Source: Sinotaia quadrata
Taxonomy: Eukaryota; Mollusca; Gastropoda; Architaenioglossa; Viviparidae
Direction: 5' to 3'
NCBI GenBank assembly: GCA_028829895.1
Contig: CM054181.1
Coordinates: 113,855,360-113,919,359, forward strand
Length of the DNA stretch: 64,000 nt
Positions 1 through 10,318 of this stretch are shown piece by piece. A program made the position numbers and the translations under genes. How positions within the stretch are numbered: the stretch's first letter is position 1; every line of letters starts with the position of its first letter. The notes beneath the pieces are model-generated. The model had not been told where the DNA came from. It did no database searches and worked only from the letters and a program-made list of their open reading frames with translations.

Positions 1-1070
1 GAGAAAGACATTAAGAAGAAGGTACGAAAGATGGCAAACTACTCACAATACATAAAGCCTTACACCCCAAAGCAGACGTAGACAGGCTCTATGTATCTCG
101 AAAAATGGGAGGCCGAGGTCTCAAGAAAATCAAACATGTCATTGAAGGATAAGTCATTGGTCTTGTTGACTACATTTGGAATAACAACAAAGATGATCCA
201 CTGATAAAAGCAGTAAAGATGAGTGGACTATTCCAACCCCCAGAAACAGACAAAGAAACATGGAAGAAAACAACGAAGCAAGAACTAGCACATACCTGGA
301 GCCAGAAACCTCTGCATGGCCAATATGTACGACAAACCGACAAAATATCAACAAAGCAATCAACGTACAAATGGTTGAAAGAGGCAAGATTGAAAGCAGA
401 AACAGAAGCACTCATAACAGCTGCACAAGATCAAGCACTCAACACCAAATCACACAAAACGAAAATCATGAAAATTTCAAATGATTCCAAATGTAGACTC
501 TGCAAATCCAAGGATGAGACAACAGAACACATACTATCTGGATGTCAGGTTCTGGCTGGAACAGAATACACCAAACGACACAATGAAGTGGCAAAACACA
601 TACATAGAAATCTGTGTGAGAACTATGGCATACAAACCCCAGAAAGAGCATGGATGCATCAACCAGAAGCAGTCACCGAAACAGAAGAAGTCAAAATACT
701 GTGGGACTTCGAGATAAGAACAGATCGGATGATTCCTGCACGAAGACCAGACATTGTAGTTCTCAATAAGTCCAACAGAACAGTAATAATCATTGATGTC
801 GCTGTTCCAAGTGATAGAAACATAAAAACAAAAGAAAGAGAAAAAATAGAAAAATACCAAGACCTCAGATTAGAAATCCAGAGACTGTGGAATGTAAAAG
901 CAGAAGTGATACCTATAGTGATAGGAGCCTTGGGGAACATAACATCTGAATTGGAAGGCTACCTGAATAAACTCCCTGGAAACCACAGAATCGCTCCACT
1001 ACTCAAAGCAGCGCTCCTCGGAAGTGCCCACATCCTCCGTAAAACCTTGGATCTCCCAGAATCTTGGTAA
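1..1070 (+). pseudogene. Broken reverse transcriptase C-terminus plus RLE endonuclease of retrotransposon copy 1
   Basis: The frame open from 153 to 1070 encodes a CCHC knuckle (CRLC...H...C, codons starting near 492) and then the endonuclease core with RPDIVV and IDVAVPSD followed by a Lys-rich helix. Upstream homology to copy 2 continues but is broken. A TAA at 150-152 replaces the GAA of copy 2, and the thumb-region sequence before about base 37 is in a different frame. The copy is therefore dead at the protein level, although its C-terminal domain remains open. It would bind and nick target DNA in an intact element. Confidence 0.85.
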
Positions 1071-1124
1071 GATTCCGAGACTTTGGATCACAACCGACAG
1101 TCAAGCAGAAGTCGTGGAAAGAGG

Positions 1125-1127
<3 letters not shown>
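1..1127 (+). mobile_element. R4/Dong-like non-LTR retrotransposon, copy 1 (3' part, left end off window)
   Basis: This is the 3' portion of a non-LTR retrotransposon whose 5' part lies left of the window. It carries the C-terminal region of the ORF, a 3' UTR of about 57 bases and then an AAT microsatellite. It is nearly identical to copy 2 at 1187-2789, including the common ending LPESW-stop and the same UTR. A CCHC knuckle followed by a restriction-like endonuclease places it among the RLE-bearing clades (R2, R4, NeSL, CRE). The AAT tail favours R4/Dong, whose members are known to insert in TAA repeats. The clade is an inference. Confidence 0.85.

Positions 1128-1186
<59 letters not shown>
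1128..1186 (+). repeat. (AAT)n microsatellite between two retrotransposon copies
   Basis: About 19 perfect AAT units join the 3' end of copy 1 directly to the 5'-truncated start of copy 2. In this frame the run reads as poly-Asn and artificially fuses an upstream open frame to the second element's ORF. Confidence 0.97.
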
Positions 1187-1187
<1 letters not shown>

Positions 1188-2789
1188 TCTCTCAGTCACG
1201 TGATCCAGAAAACAGGGTTAGGATACAAAATGAAAGCAGGACAGGTTATCAGCCATCTACTGTACATGGATGATCTCAAGCTGTACGGTAAAAATGAAAG
1301 TGACATCACATCACTGATCAATACTGTCAAGATCTGCAGTGAAGACATCAACATGAAATTCGGCCTTGAGAAATGTGGACGAATTGTCATCCAGAAAGGC
1401 AAGGTCAAAACAACAGAGGGCCTGCAATTCGACATCGGAAAAATCAATGATGTTTCAATAGAAAATGGATATAAGTATCTTGGGATACTACAACATCAAG
1501 AAAATATGCAGAGAGAAGTGAAGTCCAAAGTTAAGAGAGAATATGAAAAACGTGTTAGACAAGTCCTGAAATCCAAGCTAAATGGGGCGAACAAAATACA
1601 AGCCCTTAATGCATACGCAATACCTGTAGTAAGCTACACTGGAGGTATCATAGATTGGACAGCAAATGAAATAAATGAACTGGACAGGAAAACAAGAAAA
1701 CTACTCACAATACACAAAGCCTTACACCCAAAAGCAGACGTAGACAGACTCTATGTATCTCGAAAAATGGGAGGCCGAGGTCTCAAGAAAATTAAACATG
1801 TCATTGAAGGAGAAGTCATTGGCCTTGTGGACTACATCTGGAATAACAATAAAGATGATCCACTGATAGAATTAGTAAAAAGGAGTGGACTATTCCAACC
1901 ACCAGAAACAGACAAAGAAACATGGAAGAAAACAACGAAGCAAGAACTAGCACATACCTGGAGACAGAAACCTCTACATGGCCAATATGTACGACAAGCA
2001 GACGAAATATCAACAAAGCAATCAACGTACAAATGGTTGAAAGAGGCAGGATTGAAAGCAGAAACAGAAGCACTCATAACAGCTGCACAAGATCAAGCAC
2101 TCAACACCAAAGCACACAAAACGAAAATCATGAAAATTTCAAATGATTCCAAATGTAGACTTTGCAAATCCATGGATGAGACAACAGAACACATACTATC
2201 TGGATGTCAGGTTCTGGCTGGAACAGAATACACCAAACGACACAATGAAGTGGCAAAACACATACATAGAAATCTGTGTGAGAACTATGGCATAAAAACC
2301 CCAGAAAGAACATGGATGCATCAACCAGAAGCAGTCATCGAAACAGAAGAAGTCAAAATACTGTGGGACTTCGAGATAAGAACAGACCGGGTGATTCCTG
2401 CAAGACGACCAGACATTGTAGTTCTCAATAAGACCAACAGAACAGTAACAATTATTGATGTCGCTGTTCCAAGTGATAGAAACATAAAAACAAAAGAAAG
2501 AGAAAAAATAGAAAAATACCAAGACCTCAGATTAGAAATCCAGAGACTGTGGAATGTAAAAGCAGAAGTGATACCAATAGTGATAGGAGCCTTGGGGAAC
2601 ATAACATCAGAATTGGAAGGCTACCTGAATAAACTCCCTGGAAACCACAGAATCGCGCCACTACTCAAAGCAGCGCTCCTCGGAAGTGCCCACATCCTCC
2701 GTAAAACCTTGGATCTCCCAGAATCTTGGTAAGATTCCGAGACCTTGGATCACAGCCGACAGTCAAACAGAAGTCGTGGAAAGAGACTG
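1187..2789 (+). mobile_element. R4/Dong-like non-LTR retrotransposon, copy 2 (5'-truncated)
   Basis: The element begins abruptly inside the reverse-transcriptase palm domain immediately after the AAT run, as expected for 5' truncation during target-primed reverse transcription. It ends with the same 3' UTR as copy 1 and a second, degenerate AAT tract. It lies in intron 6 of the minus-strand FREP-like gene, in antisense orientation, and its tail ends about 27 bases from that intron's 5' splice site. Confidence 0.88.
1188..2732 (+). CDS. Truncated reverse transcriptase with restriction-like endonuclease (retrotransposon ORF, 3' part)
   Basis: The open frame of about 514 codons lacks the N-terminal half of the protein. 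In order it shows the catalytic YMDD box (1263-1274), the GLEKC motif after it, the thumb region with a DRKTRKLLT segment, the CCHC knuckle near 2154 (C-x2-C-x7-H-x4-C), and the endonuclease core with RPDIVV near 2404 and IDVAVPSD near 2449. It ends LPESW. These features define the RLE-type non-LTR elements (R2/R4 group). The frame has no internal stop, so the insertion may be fairly young, but the missing fingers and palm motifs mean it cannot be autonomous. There is no cellular promoter or start; reading through the upstream AAT run is an artefact. Confidence 0.88.
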   Translation, partial: SLSHVIQKTGLGYKMKAGQVISHLLYMDDLKLYGKNESDITSLINTVKICSEDINMKFGLEKCGRIVIQKGKVKTTEGLQFDIGKINDVSIENGYKYLGILQHQENMQREVKSKVKREYEKRVRQVLKSKLNGANKIQALNAYAIPVVSYTGGIIDWTANEINELDRKTRKLLTIHKALHPKADVDRLYVSRKMGGRGLKKIKHVIEGEVIGLVDYIWNNNKDDPLIELVKRSGLFQPPETDKETWKKTTKQELAHTWRQKPLHGQYVRQADEISTKQSTYKWLKEAGLKAETEALITAAQDQALNTKAHKTKIMKISNDSKCRLCKSMDETTEHILSGCQVLAGTEYTKRHNEVAKHIHRNLCENYGIKTPERTWMHQPEAVIETEEVKILWDFEIRTDRVIPARRPDIVVLNKTNRTVTIIDVAVPSDRNIKTKEREKIEKYQDLRLEIQRLWNVKAEVIPIVIGALGNITSELEGYLNKLPGNHRIAPLLKAALLGSAHILRKTLDLPESW

Positions 2790-2822
2790 AATAATAATAA
2801 TAGTAATAATAACAACAATAAT
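2790..2822 (+). repeat. Degenerate AAT microsatellite at retrotransposon 3' end
   Basis: AAT/AAC units follow the 3' UTR of copy 2, marking the right edge of the double insertion. Unique sequence with the FBG exon begins a few bases further on. Confidence 0.9.
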
Positions 2823-2849
2823 CTAATTTTCTATCTTTAAGGACAATAC

Positions 2850-2965
2850 CGTCCACCCGCGGTCACAGAAGACATTTATCATTGTGAAGGTATTCAAGAC
2901 GAGGGAATAGACACCACTCTGATTGTTGTATCGCCATACGTCTACGCAGGATTCCGCCATTCTTA
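2850..2965 (-). CDS. FREP: FREP-like gene, exon 6: first FBG segment
   Basis: After acceptor ACAG the exon reads SCVDV, then SGVYSLVL, VFCD and RGWT, the usual start of an FBG domain. It enters in phase 1 and leaves in phase 0 with GT after ACG, as in the other FBG genes here. The stretch between CD and GWT is contracted to a single Arg. Confidence 0.88.
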
Positions 2966-4418
2966 CTGTGTTGGGGAAAAAAAGGTGAAAGTTAAAACAT
3001 AAATGAAAATCACTACATATGCATTTTAGATGCTATAATTTTGTATCTTTATATGGAGTCGCAGCGCAATCGCTGAAAAAGAGGGGAGGACAAATATATA
3101 ATTTTTTGCTCGTGTTAAAGTGCCAAGTCTTTTACACCTGAAATTTCTGCCCATCTGCAAATATGTACCGGAATAAAAGAAAGCAGAACAAACATTCTAT
3201 CGTAAACTGAATATTTTTAAGTCAATGCTTATTGTTATCACGTGATGTAAACAAGTTTTAAACTTTCATACAGCAACAGAAATTCTTAACACTACATAAC
3301 GTGACGTCCACACGCAATTTAATTTTACCCCATCCATATTATGAGTAAATAAAAACTAAAATTGTCGGTGTTTCTGTTAAATTATTGTAATGGCATGTGT
3401 TAAATGTTGTGCAATTAATATTACATCACTCCTCATCCAACCGCAGCATTAAATTAAAGAGCTCAACTCCTCAGTCATAATCTCATTTAATGCTAATTCT
3501 CAAATTGTGTAATTGTTTATCTCAGTAAACGCCACACATACAAGTCTAGTGCTCTGGAATAATTCTGTTGGCCAGCGCGAGGTGTGCCATTTTCCGGCTT
3601 TAAAGGGAGGGTACTCCTTAAAATAAAATCGGTTAAGGTGACATACGAAAAACATATTTCAACTCGTTACAAGGAATCATGTACGCAGACATCCAGATAG
3701 ATAAAGGGACAGACAGAAAGAGAACGTCCTGAAAAAGATGAACAGAATTGTATTATTTTTATTTTTATTTATAGATAAGTGTCAAATATAGAAAACTGAA
3801 TAAACAATATCATAAAATTATATACATTAAGCAAACAACTCGTCATAAACAGATGATAATTGCTGAAAATATTACCATTATTTGTCTGAAGAGCTTTTTT
3901 ATCAATCGTCAAGCTTTCACCTTTTGTCTGAAGGCCAAGAAGTCTATGTGACATGTTGTGGATGTCGTTTTCAAGAGTGCTCACTAATGCTTTCAAATTT
4001 TTATTTTCATTATGCATTTCGATTGTTATATTTTCTGTTTTAGCGTTCAGGATGTTAACACCAGCCTCGTTGTTTTTAGTTTTAGTTTCAATTTCACCGA
4101 CAGTCTTGTGGAGATTATTCAGTGGACCACTCAATTTAACGGTCTCTTCCCTCAGCGACTCCAAGCCACCCTCAAGAAGTGATAGCCGGGTGTTTAGCCC
4201 GTTTACTTGAACTGTGGCTACTCTATGCAAGGAAGAATGCTCGTTGACACATTTTGTTGCCGGGGACGCAGTGTCCAGTAAACAAGAGTACGCTCCCTCT
4301 TGGACAGGTTTGGACTGTACCAATGTGAACGTGTTGTTGATGTAGGAAGTACTGTTCACTACGGCACTGGATGGCGTCTGCACAATTTACTGCATTAGAT
4401 AAGTGTGTCTTTATGAGT

Positions 4419-4456
<38 letters not shown>

Positions 4457-7400
4457 CTGCATGTATGTATATACGGTGACACAGAAACTTATGTACACAG
4501 TCTGGTAGTCTGCATTACATTTACGAGTAAATTTGCTTTTCCTATAGAAAGAATAGTAGTAAATTATTTTTTTATGTCAAATGGCTGTATTTAATATAAA
4601 GCATACTAAGTTATTGACTGCACCAACAGTAAAGTTAGTATTTCTAATGAGATCCATTTTCGAATAAAAACTAACTTTCTTAAATGGGGAGAAAGCCCCT
4701 TGATGAACAGTGAAACAGAAAATGGACACAGTAAAGGACAGACTATATTATTAGATAGGATTAATTGTTGAGTTGTAATTGTTATATACTTTGATTAACT
4801 ATGTTTTCTTTTTTCATAAATCTTTTTTTAAAATTTTCATTCATTTTTAGTGCCTTTCTTTATTATCGCCATTTAATGTAAAATCCATCTTGTCATATGC
4901 ATGTTGTTATCGATATTATTTTATTTTGGCCGGTGACGACTTCGACTTGGGGCTTGAATGAGTCGCAGTACTGGTACATCATTCTTAGTCATGTTGTTCT
5001 AGATTTCAATAATTTACGTGTGCCAAACACCATTATATATTCTGTTTTGTGATTAATTCTTCGTAAGCCAAAATACTTTTAAATATGTTAAATATTCAAT
5101 ATTTTGATTATAAATAAAGTGATCACATACTTTCCAAACCACTGATACCGGGGGCTGCCCCAGTGAGAGAAATTTTCCACATGATAACTGCATTTGCAAT
5201 TGCCCATCTGCAGCTGGATAATCACCTATTGGCTGCATGAACACATGAAGATTGCCATCTATAGTTACTGGTGCCTCTGAAAAGAACGAAAAGAAGATAT
5301 TAAAATATACTGATGTATATTGATGTCGATACACGAGGCGGGGGGGGGGGGTTGAAGACGCGCCAGTTCAATCACGCGTGTTTAATTCAGACAGCGATCG
5401 CTCATTTTAATATAAACTAAAATACTCTCTCCATGATAGAAATAAGGAAACGAGAGAAGTTCAGCCCCGATACTTATGGTGGAACACAACACAGCCAAGG
5501 CACAGACGTCCTTTATTCAGTTCAGCAAAATAAAATTTGAATCCTCTAACTTGCGCTAAATCATTTTTTGTCGTGTTTATTCTACTCTGTGAATGTTTTT
5601 GTTACCAAATACACAGTGCCTCGAGTGGTCGAGCATGTTTCACCTACTCACTTTCATGTTGGCCACTTCACCATTAAATTTTTGTGTGGTGGGAAGACTC
5701 AAGGTGAGTCGATACGCATGGCCGAATTTACGTCGTCTGACGTCTATGACTGACCATGATGCCAACTGTGGAATTTCTAGTGCCATTAGCAGAATGCTAA
5801 TGCAAATTACAATTCTAATTTTAGACCGTATGTAATGATAGCATGAACCTGTGTCACATGATGGGAAATCCTCCCATATCTTTTTAATATAAATGTTCAT
5901 GTTTTTTATTTATAATTTTTAAATGAGATACTATTTGTAATTTTGTATGATTTGGAAATTTTGTATAAAGTTTATTTCTGAAGCAATTGTCCAGGATGGA
6001 CAAGGGTGGAAGGGGAGATAAGCTGTTTGAGTGAGTGTGCATTTAGTAGCAGGAGTAGGATAGGGCTATTGCTATTGTTTGTGAGAACCCTAGCTCCCTA
6101 GTATCTACCTGATAGCAAGGTCGCTTTGAACGGTTTAGGCCAGCAGTCCTTTGATCCAGTCACGTGGTTATGCAACTCTTAGGCTGATTCGACTGTGAAC
6201 TGGTTTTGGGACAGATGACACGTGTTTGGACATAATGTAGGTGTGGAAAATGAGAGAAAATCATAAATATTAATTAGTTCTAGATGTATTAAATTTGATT
6301 GATTAAAATAGCAAGTCTAGGTAGAAATGGGCGTGGTTTATAGTCTGAGAAAACCAGGATGAAAATTCAATTTTTACACTTTGCAAACGACCTCTTGGCG
6401 AGCGTACGAGTTTCTCCCATAACGGTTTGTGAAAGAAACAGGCAGACCACTGTCGCCGTATATAGTGTGAATGGTTGAGTTTTATTAGGAATGTTAATCT
6501 ATTCTAAATATGTTTGCCCCGTTTTGCTTCAAGGTGTCACATGTGGTGTTATTGTAGCGACCCTATCACAACATTAACTAACTGAATTATTAAATATTAA
6601 TTTGATTTTTAATGCTGATGACAGTAACACGGCCTATCTACTCTTACAGTCCCTATGTTAAATTCTACCCCTTTAATTATGGGACAGTTAAATATTCGAA
6701 ATACTTACAAGTAAATTAGTTGTCGTGCCTTCTGGAATCGGCAATATCATCATCCTCTTAATTAATTAACTAACTTTCATCCACATACGGCCTCCCCCCC
6801 AGCTGATCCCAATTAATGGTCATTCCAAATAATTAATTAATACGTTGGATAAAATAACAAGAATTTAATAATGAAACAATAAAATCAAAATGATCCATGG
6901 ATTCAGCCTTTACAATGATAGAACACTGCTACAAGAAATTTATACCAATGGAGTAAGAACGTAGAAATTCGTCTTGGAGACAATGCTTTACGAGAGGCTG
7001 TGCATTGCACGGTTTCACCTGACACTTATGTAACCAGTGCTACGAGTTAATCTTTTGTATGATGACTTTTGTATGATGACTTTTGTATGATGACAGCAAT
7101 TCCAGAATGTAAAGACCGACGTCTCCTGTCAGGTAGACGGTCACCCAGATTCTTCTCCAGCAAGTGCCAACTTCCAGAAGATAATACAGAATATTCTCAG
7201 GTTGACAATGGTAAAACGTCGTGTCCAGAGAAACACAATTTTCTTGGCGTAGACAGGTACAAACATGTAATTTCGTCCCGTTGCCGATTTATCGAATGAA
7301 CGAAGAAAGAAAGACGCGGAAGTACGTCCAAGCAAAATTTTAATTAATAGAAAGGGCTTGGTGCGCTGTCAAGGAATATTCCATTAAGAGTATATTTTTA

Positions 7401-8599
7401 ATCCCATTTTATCTTGTCTCTCTTTCTCTCCTTCTCTCTCTCTGACATAAACATTTTAAATCTATACCTGTAAAAATTATAACTTGATTTTAACATATCA
7501 ACTGAGTCACGATAAAAACACCTTAGAGCATAATTGATTAATTTCTCCAACTATGAATTTCCGCCTCAGACTTAACACATACACACACACACACACACAC
7601 TGTTTAAGCTACATACAGCAGTGGGCTTACAATTGCTAAAAATATAGATGCTGGATTCATTAAATAACTTTCACACCTTTCTTCTTATTAAAAGAAAGCG
7701 ATTTTACAAATCCATTGGCGATAAGAGGAATAGGGAATGTAGCAGTTAATACAAGATCTATGACAATAACGTAGTGCAGAAGGCACCAAACAGCAATGTC
7801 CATAGTCTTTAGTTCAAGACTTTTGATAACATGTTTTCAGCTTAAGTGTCGGTTATCTGAGACTGAAGTCACCTGAGCCACATTGTGAGTACAGAAATTA
7901 GGTATGTAAATTATGCTAGCGTTACCCCAGACTTGCAGGAATGCAGTTTGTGAATAAGTCTCAGATGATTCCCACAGGTGAAGGTGAACACTGTAGTGAC
8001 CCGTGTCAGTGAGGGCCACTTCTGGCAGTCTGAGACCAGCATTAGGTACAAATTCCACCCGTCGTGCTGTAGGGTCATCCTGGAGAAATCTATTTCGATA
8101 TGAGTGGGCTAGAACCATTTCCTGCCCGTCTGCAACATATACAAGAGAGTTTATTTGTATATGTGTATATGAGTGTGTGCGTGTCTCAAGCGGTACACTA
8201 TTAACTGATTTCTTTTTTTTAAAATTCATATTATAACGACCAAATATACATTTCATCAATTTAACATTCAAAACAGTATATATATATATGTATAAAGTAA
8301 GTTTCATTTAAAAGTAATTATATTTAGCAATATTTTATATTATTATTAACATTTTATCTTTAAATATGCAGTAAAATGTATTTCTAATTTTGAATATAAC
8401 TTTTGGTTGGTACCTTCAGATACCTTTAACCATTCAGCAACAAACATAGTTTGAGATGACGTGACATTAAACATCCAAGGAAAGGTTACGTTGTCTCCCA
8501 AGCATGCCTGAACAACCGTGCCGTTTGGGAAAATGGATGATGATGTCCATTGCCGAGCTAATGCTCCTGTAATGATATATGCACTATATAAATACGTAA

Positions 8600-8632
<33 letters not shown>

Positions 8633-8944
8633 TGCTCACTCTTTCCCAAACACACAAACACTATGCGTGGTGTAACTCACATCACTGTCTATGTAGGCCT
8701 AATTTACACATTCGTATATGATTATAAAACAAACTGTAACCCATAGCATCATTTCTCCATCAAAGAGCCTGCTTGCGGTAAATATGTTAAAGCATAAGTA
8801 AACAACATCAGCACACAAGAAACAATATAAAGAAAAGATACTTAATAAAAAGAAATATATAACGCCACTTGACAATAGCAAAATTAACTACAACTGATAA
8901 ATTTGCTTACCGGAAATCGTTATCAGAACGAGAGAGATTATCAT
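2850..8944 (-). CDS. FREP: FREP-like gene (IgSF-IgSF-coiled coil-FBG), 3' end missing
   Basis: Six minus-strand exons are joined by consistent phases: 8944-8911, 8566-8414, 8129-7926, 5276-5131, 4377-3876 and 2965-2850 (1155 nt, 385 codons so far). They encode a signal peptide, IgSF1 (about residues 12-130), IgSF2 with a canonical Cys pair (131 to about 225), a coiled coil (about 240-340) and the first FBG segment. The product is a secreted, probably oligomeric, recognition protein of the snail FREP family. The three later FBG exons are not in this window. Immediately past exon 6 the intron is occupied by two R4-like elements, so the gene either continues left of the window or is disrupted. 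The first FBG exon is five codons shorter than in the neighbouring genes (116 against 131 bp), removing residues between the CD and GWT motifs. Gene status is therefore uncertain, while the exon calls are strong. Confidence 0.9.
2966..3875 (-). other. Intron 5 of FREP-like gene
   Basis: AT-rich intron with no recognisable gene, RNA or repeat array. Confidence 0.6.
3876..4377 (-). CDS. FREP: FREP-like gene, exon 5: second half of IgSF2 plus coiled coil
   Basis: It begins TPSSAVVNSTSY and contains the IgSF F-strand motif EGAYSC with a further Cys after ASPATK. A heptad-rich helix follows (RLSLLEGGLESLREE onward) for about 100 residues. The donor is the GT after AATAATG, phase 1. An open frame runs on to 3769, but the phase match with exon 6 favours splicing here. 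Confidence 0.88.
4418..4453 (+). repeat. (GA)n microsatellite
   Basis: GA dinucleotide run about 40 bases upstream (on the minus strand) of the exon 5 acceptor. Confidence 0.95.
5131..5276 (-). CDS. FREP: FREP-like gene, exon 4: first half of IgSF2
   Basis: It encodes EAPVTIDGNLHV, then the B-strand Cys in LSCGKF and the C-strand Trp in VVWK. Phase 1 in, phase 0 out, 146 bp, the same length and phases as the corresponding exon of the plus-strand FREP (40990-41135). Confidence 0.92.
5277..7925 (-). other. Intron 3 of FREP-like gene
   Basis: A 2.6-kb intron. It holds a G-run near 5339-5351, a short direct repeat of TTTGTATGATGAC near 7055-7093, a pyrimidine-rich stretch near 7417-7443 and a CA microsatellite near 7570-7601. 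Open frames on both strands near 7069-7335 show no recognisable domain. Confidence 0.6.
7926..8129 (-). CDS. FREP: FREP-like gene, exon 3: second half of IgSF1
   Basis: It encodes DGQEMVLAHSY, FVPNAGLRLPEVAL and the F-strand segment DTGHYSVHLHL, ending SQTAFLQVW. It is 204 bp, phase 1 to phase 1, exactly as the paralogous exon at 38969-39172. The usual F-strand Cys is replaced by Val. Confidence 0.92.
8414..8566 (-). CDS. FREP: FREP-like gene, exon 2: first half of IgSF1
   Basis: It encodes FPNGTVVQACLGDN, VTFPW and EWLKVSE. It is 153 bp, phase 1 to 1, identical in length to exon 4 of the plus-strand FREP. Where a V-type domain normally has its B-strand Cys it has the W of VTFPW; a Cys occurs seven residues earlier. 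Confidence 0.92.
8598..8625 (+). repeat. (CA)n microsatellite in intron 1 of FREP-like gene
   Basis: CA run between the leader exon and the first IgSF exon. Confidence 0.95.
8911..8944 (-). CDS. FREP: FREP-like gene, exon 1: signal peptide
   Basis: ATG followed by IISLVLITISG, a short hydrophobic leader. The GTAAGC donor follows directly in phase 1 and matches the phase of exon 2. Cleavage probably falls close to the exon junction (SGALA). Confidence 0.85.
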
Positions 8945-10315
8945 TTTTCAGTTATATCCTGAAAGCTCTGAACAATGCTTGTTAGTAACACTAGCGCTAT
9001 CAGGATAAGATTTTAGCAGTAAAGCAGTAGTTACAGAAGTCACAGTTGGTGAGAATGTGTTATGATCCTCGATGTAGTACGCATAAAGACAAGACTCTTA
9101 CACACGTGACTGTTCGTCAGTCAGACTCATCGTTGTCAATGGTGGTAGTCGTTGTCTCATTGCAACTGGTAGAAATTAAATAGGGGAACTCGCATATGAT
9201 TACTAGTCAAGAGGTAAGGAAATGACCAAGTCCGGTATGTGGATGTGATGGCCATACAATAACGGCAATTATGTTTGCAACTTGAAGTTACACCCTATGT
9301 GCTATTCCTGTAAATGCGTGTTCTTCCAAAGCTTTAGTCACTCTACTTTACAAGCTAAGTATCAAAGAGTGTTTACTTCCTGTCTGCGCAAGATGGAAAC
9401 TTGCAACCACATTACTATCCAATCAAGTTCACGTTTCCTACACACGAAATTGACATAAACAGGAAAAATCTGATTTGCAGAAACTTTTATTTCGAAGAGC
9501 ATCATCACCACCACTATATATATATACCCCCACTTTTGTCACACAATTTACGCAAGCTAGTCTTCAGTGTAGCATTATAGCGTTCAACCATCTCATCGCA
9601 CTGTGGATTATAGGATGTAGATAAAGTGTCACCGAAAAAAGGGGGATAATCAAGAAAAAAAATTTTTGTCTTTTATTATCTCCACTTGCCCATCACGTGA
9701 CGTAACAGACGTTTGCAAATGTCATCTGCGAGCAAAATGACGTATCAATTACGTGCACTGTCAGCGATTTTGTGTCAGCGAGTTTGCTTATTTTGTCAAC
9801 ACTTTAGAAAAAAATCATTTGATTAATTAATTATGTTAGATGTTGGATAATTATGTTAACAATATGTAGAAATCTGCAAGCAATGTAACTAAATTCGGTC
9901 GGTAACTCTCCAAAACCCTTTCGCGTATCAATTCTCCACGTATCCCTTCCAAATTACGAGCATACCTACCACATATGTTCTTATCAAGTTTATTATCTCT
10001 CTGTCTGCTTTCTTTTTATATTTATTTCTCATTCCTCTTTATAATCACTTCTCATTCCTCTTTATAATCACTTCTTATTCCTCTTATATTTCTTCCTGCT
10101 TCCTCTTTGTTTCTCTGCCTGATTCTTTTTATTTCTCTGTCTATTTTCACTATATCTCTCTATCTACTTTCACACTATCTCTCTATCTACTTTCACTTTA
10201 TTTCTCAATCTACTTTCTCATTATATCTCTATCTACTTTCACATTATCTCTCTATCTACTTTCACTGTATCTCTCTTACTTTCACTTTATCTCTCTATCT
10301 ACTTTCACATTATCT
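8945..10315. other. Intergenic: 5' flank of FREP-like gene
   Basis: The first few hundred bases above 8945 should contain the minus-strand promoter, but no convincing TATA box was identified. Only short low-complexity stretches are visible (TATATATA near 9517-9526, pyrimidine-rich sequence from about 10000). Confidence 0.5.
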
Positions 10316-10318
10316 CTT
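10135..10318 (+). repeat. Pyrimidine-rich minisatellite, ~21-bp unit
   Basis: Repeated units resembling TATCTCTCTATCTACTTTCA, abutting the start of a dispersed-repeat copy. The open frame across it is artefactual. Confidence 0.85.

Noticed and set aside
1083..1187. N-terminal poly-Asn extension of the retrotransposon ORF
   Set aside because: It is the AAT microsatellite read in frame between two separate insertions, not part of a protein.
3769..3875. Reading exon 5 of the FREP-like gene through to the stop at 3769
   Set aside because: The donor at 3875 gives the exact phase needed for the FBG exon at 2965, and the extension is hydrophobic AT-rich sequence unlike the coiled coil. A read-through isoform lacking FBG cannot be excluded.
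8699..8881. 60-codon minus-strand frame between leader and IgSF1 of the FREP-like gene
   Set aside because: Intronic low-complexity Phe/Leu-rich sequence without splice support.
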